NCBI GenBank assembly: GCA_938041705.1
Contig: CALISP010000115.1
Location: 1 to 5,746 of the forward strand
Source of the DNA: an uncultured Cocleimonas sp.
GTDB lineage: Bacteria; Pseudomonadota; Gammaproteobacteria; Thiotrichales; Thiotrichaceae
DNA length: 5,746 nucleotides
Direction: 5' to 3'
The notes under the pieces were generated by a model. The model was given only the letters and a program-made list of their open reading frames with translations. It ran no database searches and had not been told where the DNA came from. Within the stretch, counting starts at the first letter, position 1. Every line of letters starts with the position of its first letter. Positions 5,452-5,746 of this stretch are shown here, piece by piece. A program made the position numbers and the translations under genes.

Positions 5452-5746
5452 TTATGATTTTAACCTTTTAAGTAGACGACCAAAGAAACCTCTTTCTTCT
5501 GACTTTTTATCAGAACCTTTTTTACCAAAACTGAATGAGGCTTTCTTAATCTTATTTTTGTCCAATTCCATCATGTTTAATGACAATGCCGCATTATAAA
5601 ATGCAATCACATAACGCTGCTCAATATCCAACCACTTTGCAACATCTAGTAAGCTACCTGGGTGCTTATTAAATACCGCTGCAATATGCATTGCATGAGG
5701 CATTAATTCTAAACGTGTTAAGTTTGGCCAAACTTTTAAAGCGATC
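5452..5746 (-). CDS. C-terminal part of an unrecognised protein, first visible gene of the GTPase module (start off window)
   Basis: The frame is open to the right edge with 97 residues visible. It reads through IALKVWPNLTRLELM before the internal methionine at 5703, which has no ribosome binding site. I therefore treat it as the tail of a longer protein rather than an 83-residue gene. Residues PHAMHIAAVFNKHPGSLLDV, AKWLDIEQRYVIAFYNAALS and LNMMEL look like a small helical, winged-helix-like domain. After it comes a lysine-rich linker (KNKIKKASFSFGKKGSDKKS) and a basic amphipathic end, ERGFFGRLLKRLKS, which could bind membrane or an acidic partner. Three bases separate its stop from the GTPase ATG, so the two are co-translated. 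I cannot name the protein. The context suggests an upstream regulator or effector of the GTPase. Confidence 0.7.
   Translation of the reverse strand, partial: IALKVWPNLTRLELMPHAMHIAAVFNKHPGSLLDVAKWLDIEQRYVIAFYNAALSLNMMELDKNKIKKASFSFGKKGSDKKSEERGFFGRLLKRLKS

Noticed and set aside
5227..5457. 76-codon plus-strand open frame opposite the GTPase
   Set aside because: It is antisense to the P-loop and switch region of a clear GTPase and has no independent support.
5452..5703. Independent 83-residue gene starting at ATG5703
   Set aside because: The frame stays open to the window edge with protein-like sequence (LKVWPNLTRLELM) and no ribosome binding site precedes the ATG, so it is better read as the end of a longer gene.

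Overview
The window is AT-rich bacterial chromosome, and every gene I can support lies on the minus strand, so transcription runs from high to low coordinates. The gene content suggests a heterotrophic, perhaps marine, gammaproteobacterium: a DmdB-like acyl-CoA ligase, an ECHDC3-type crotonase, a BhcC/D-threonine-aldolase-like PLP enzyme and a proteobacterial small-GTPase/roadblock cluster. The taxonomic placement is inferred from remembered protein families and base composition, not from a marker gene.

Reading in the direction of transcription there are three units. (1) 5746-3805 is a small-GTPase regulatory module. It holds the C-terminal end of an unrecognised protein that continues beyond the window, a Ras-like GTPase of the GTPGQ (CvnD/MglA-related) type, a two-domain protein with a winged-helix-like front and a roadblock-like back, and a single-domain roadblock/LC7 protein. 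The first three are nearly contiguous (3-bp gap, then a TAATG overlap). The roadblock gene follows an 88-bp AT-rich gap and has its own strong ribosome binding site. A clear intrinsic terminator at 3693-3662 closes the unit. The set resembles the Streptomyces conservons (CvnB roadblock, CvnC winged helix, CvnD GTPase) and the MglA/MglB pair, so it is probably a switch controlling polarity, a surface machine or signalling. Its target cannot be read from the window.

(2) 3505-1006 is a two-gene acyl-CoA operon: an ECHDC3-type crotonase that lacks both hydratase glutamates, then, after 49 bp, an AMP-forming acyl-CoA synthetase with every expected motif. Together they would activate and process a short or medium carboxylic acid whose identity is unknown.

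(3) 739/673 to 1 is the N-terminal part of a PLP-dependent D-threonine aldolase / 3-hydroxy-D-aspartate aldolase family enzyme, cut by the left edge. Its reading frame appears to begin upstream of its first ATG, which points to a non-AUG start or a small lesion.

The intergenic stretches 674-1005 and 3506-3804 hold putative promoters, inverted repeats, terminator-like hairpins and a pair of inverted G-tract repeats flanking the acyl-CoA operon. I see no tRNA, rRNA, CRISPR array or insertion sequence.
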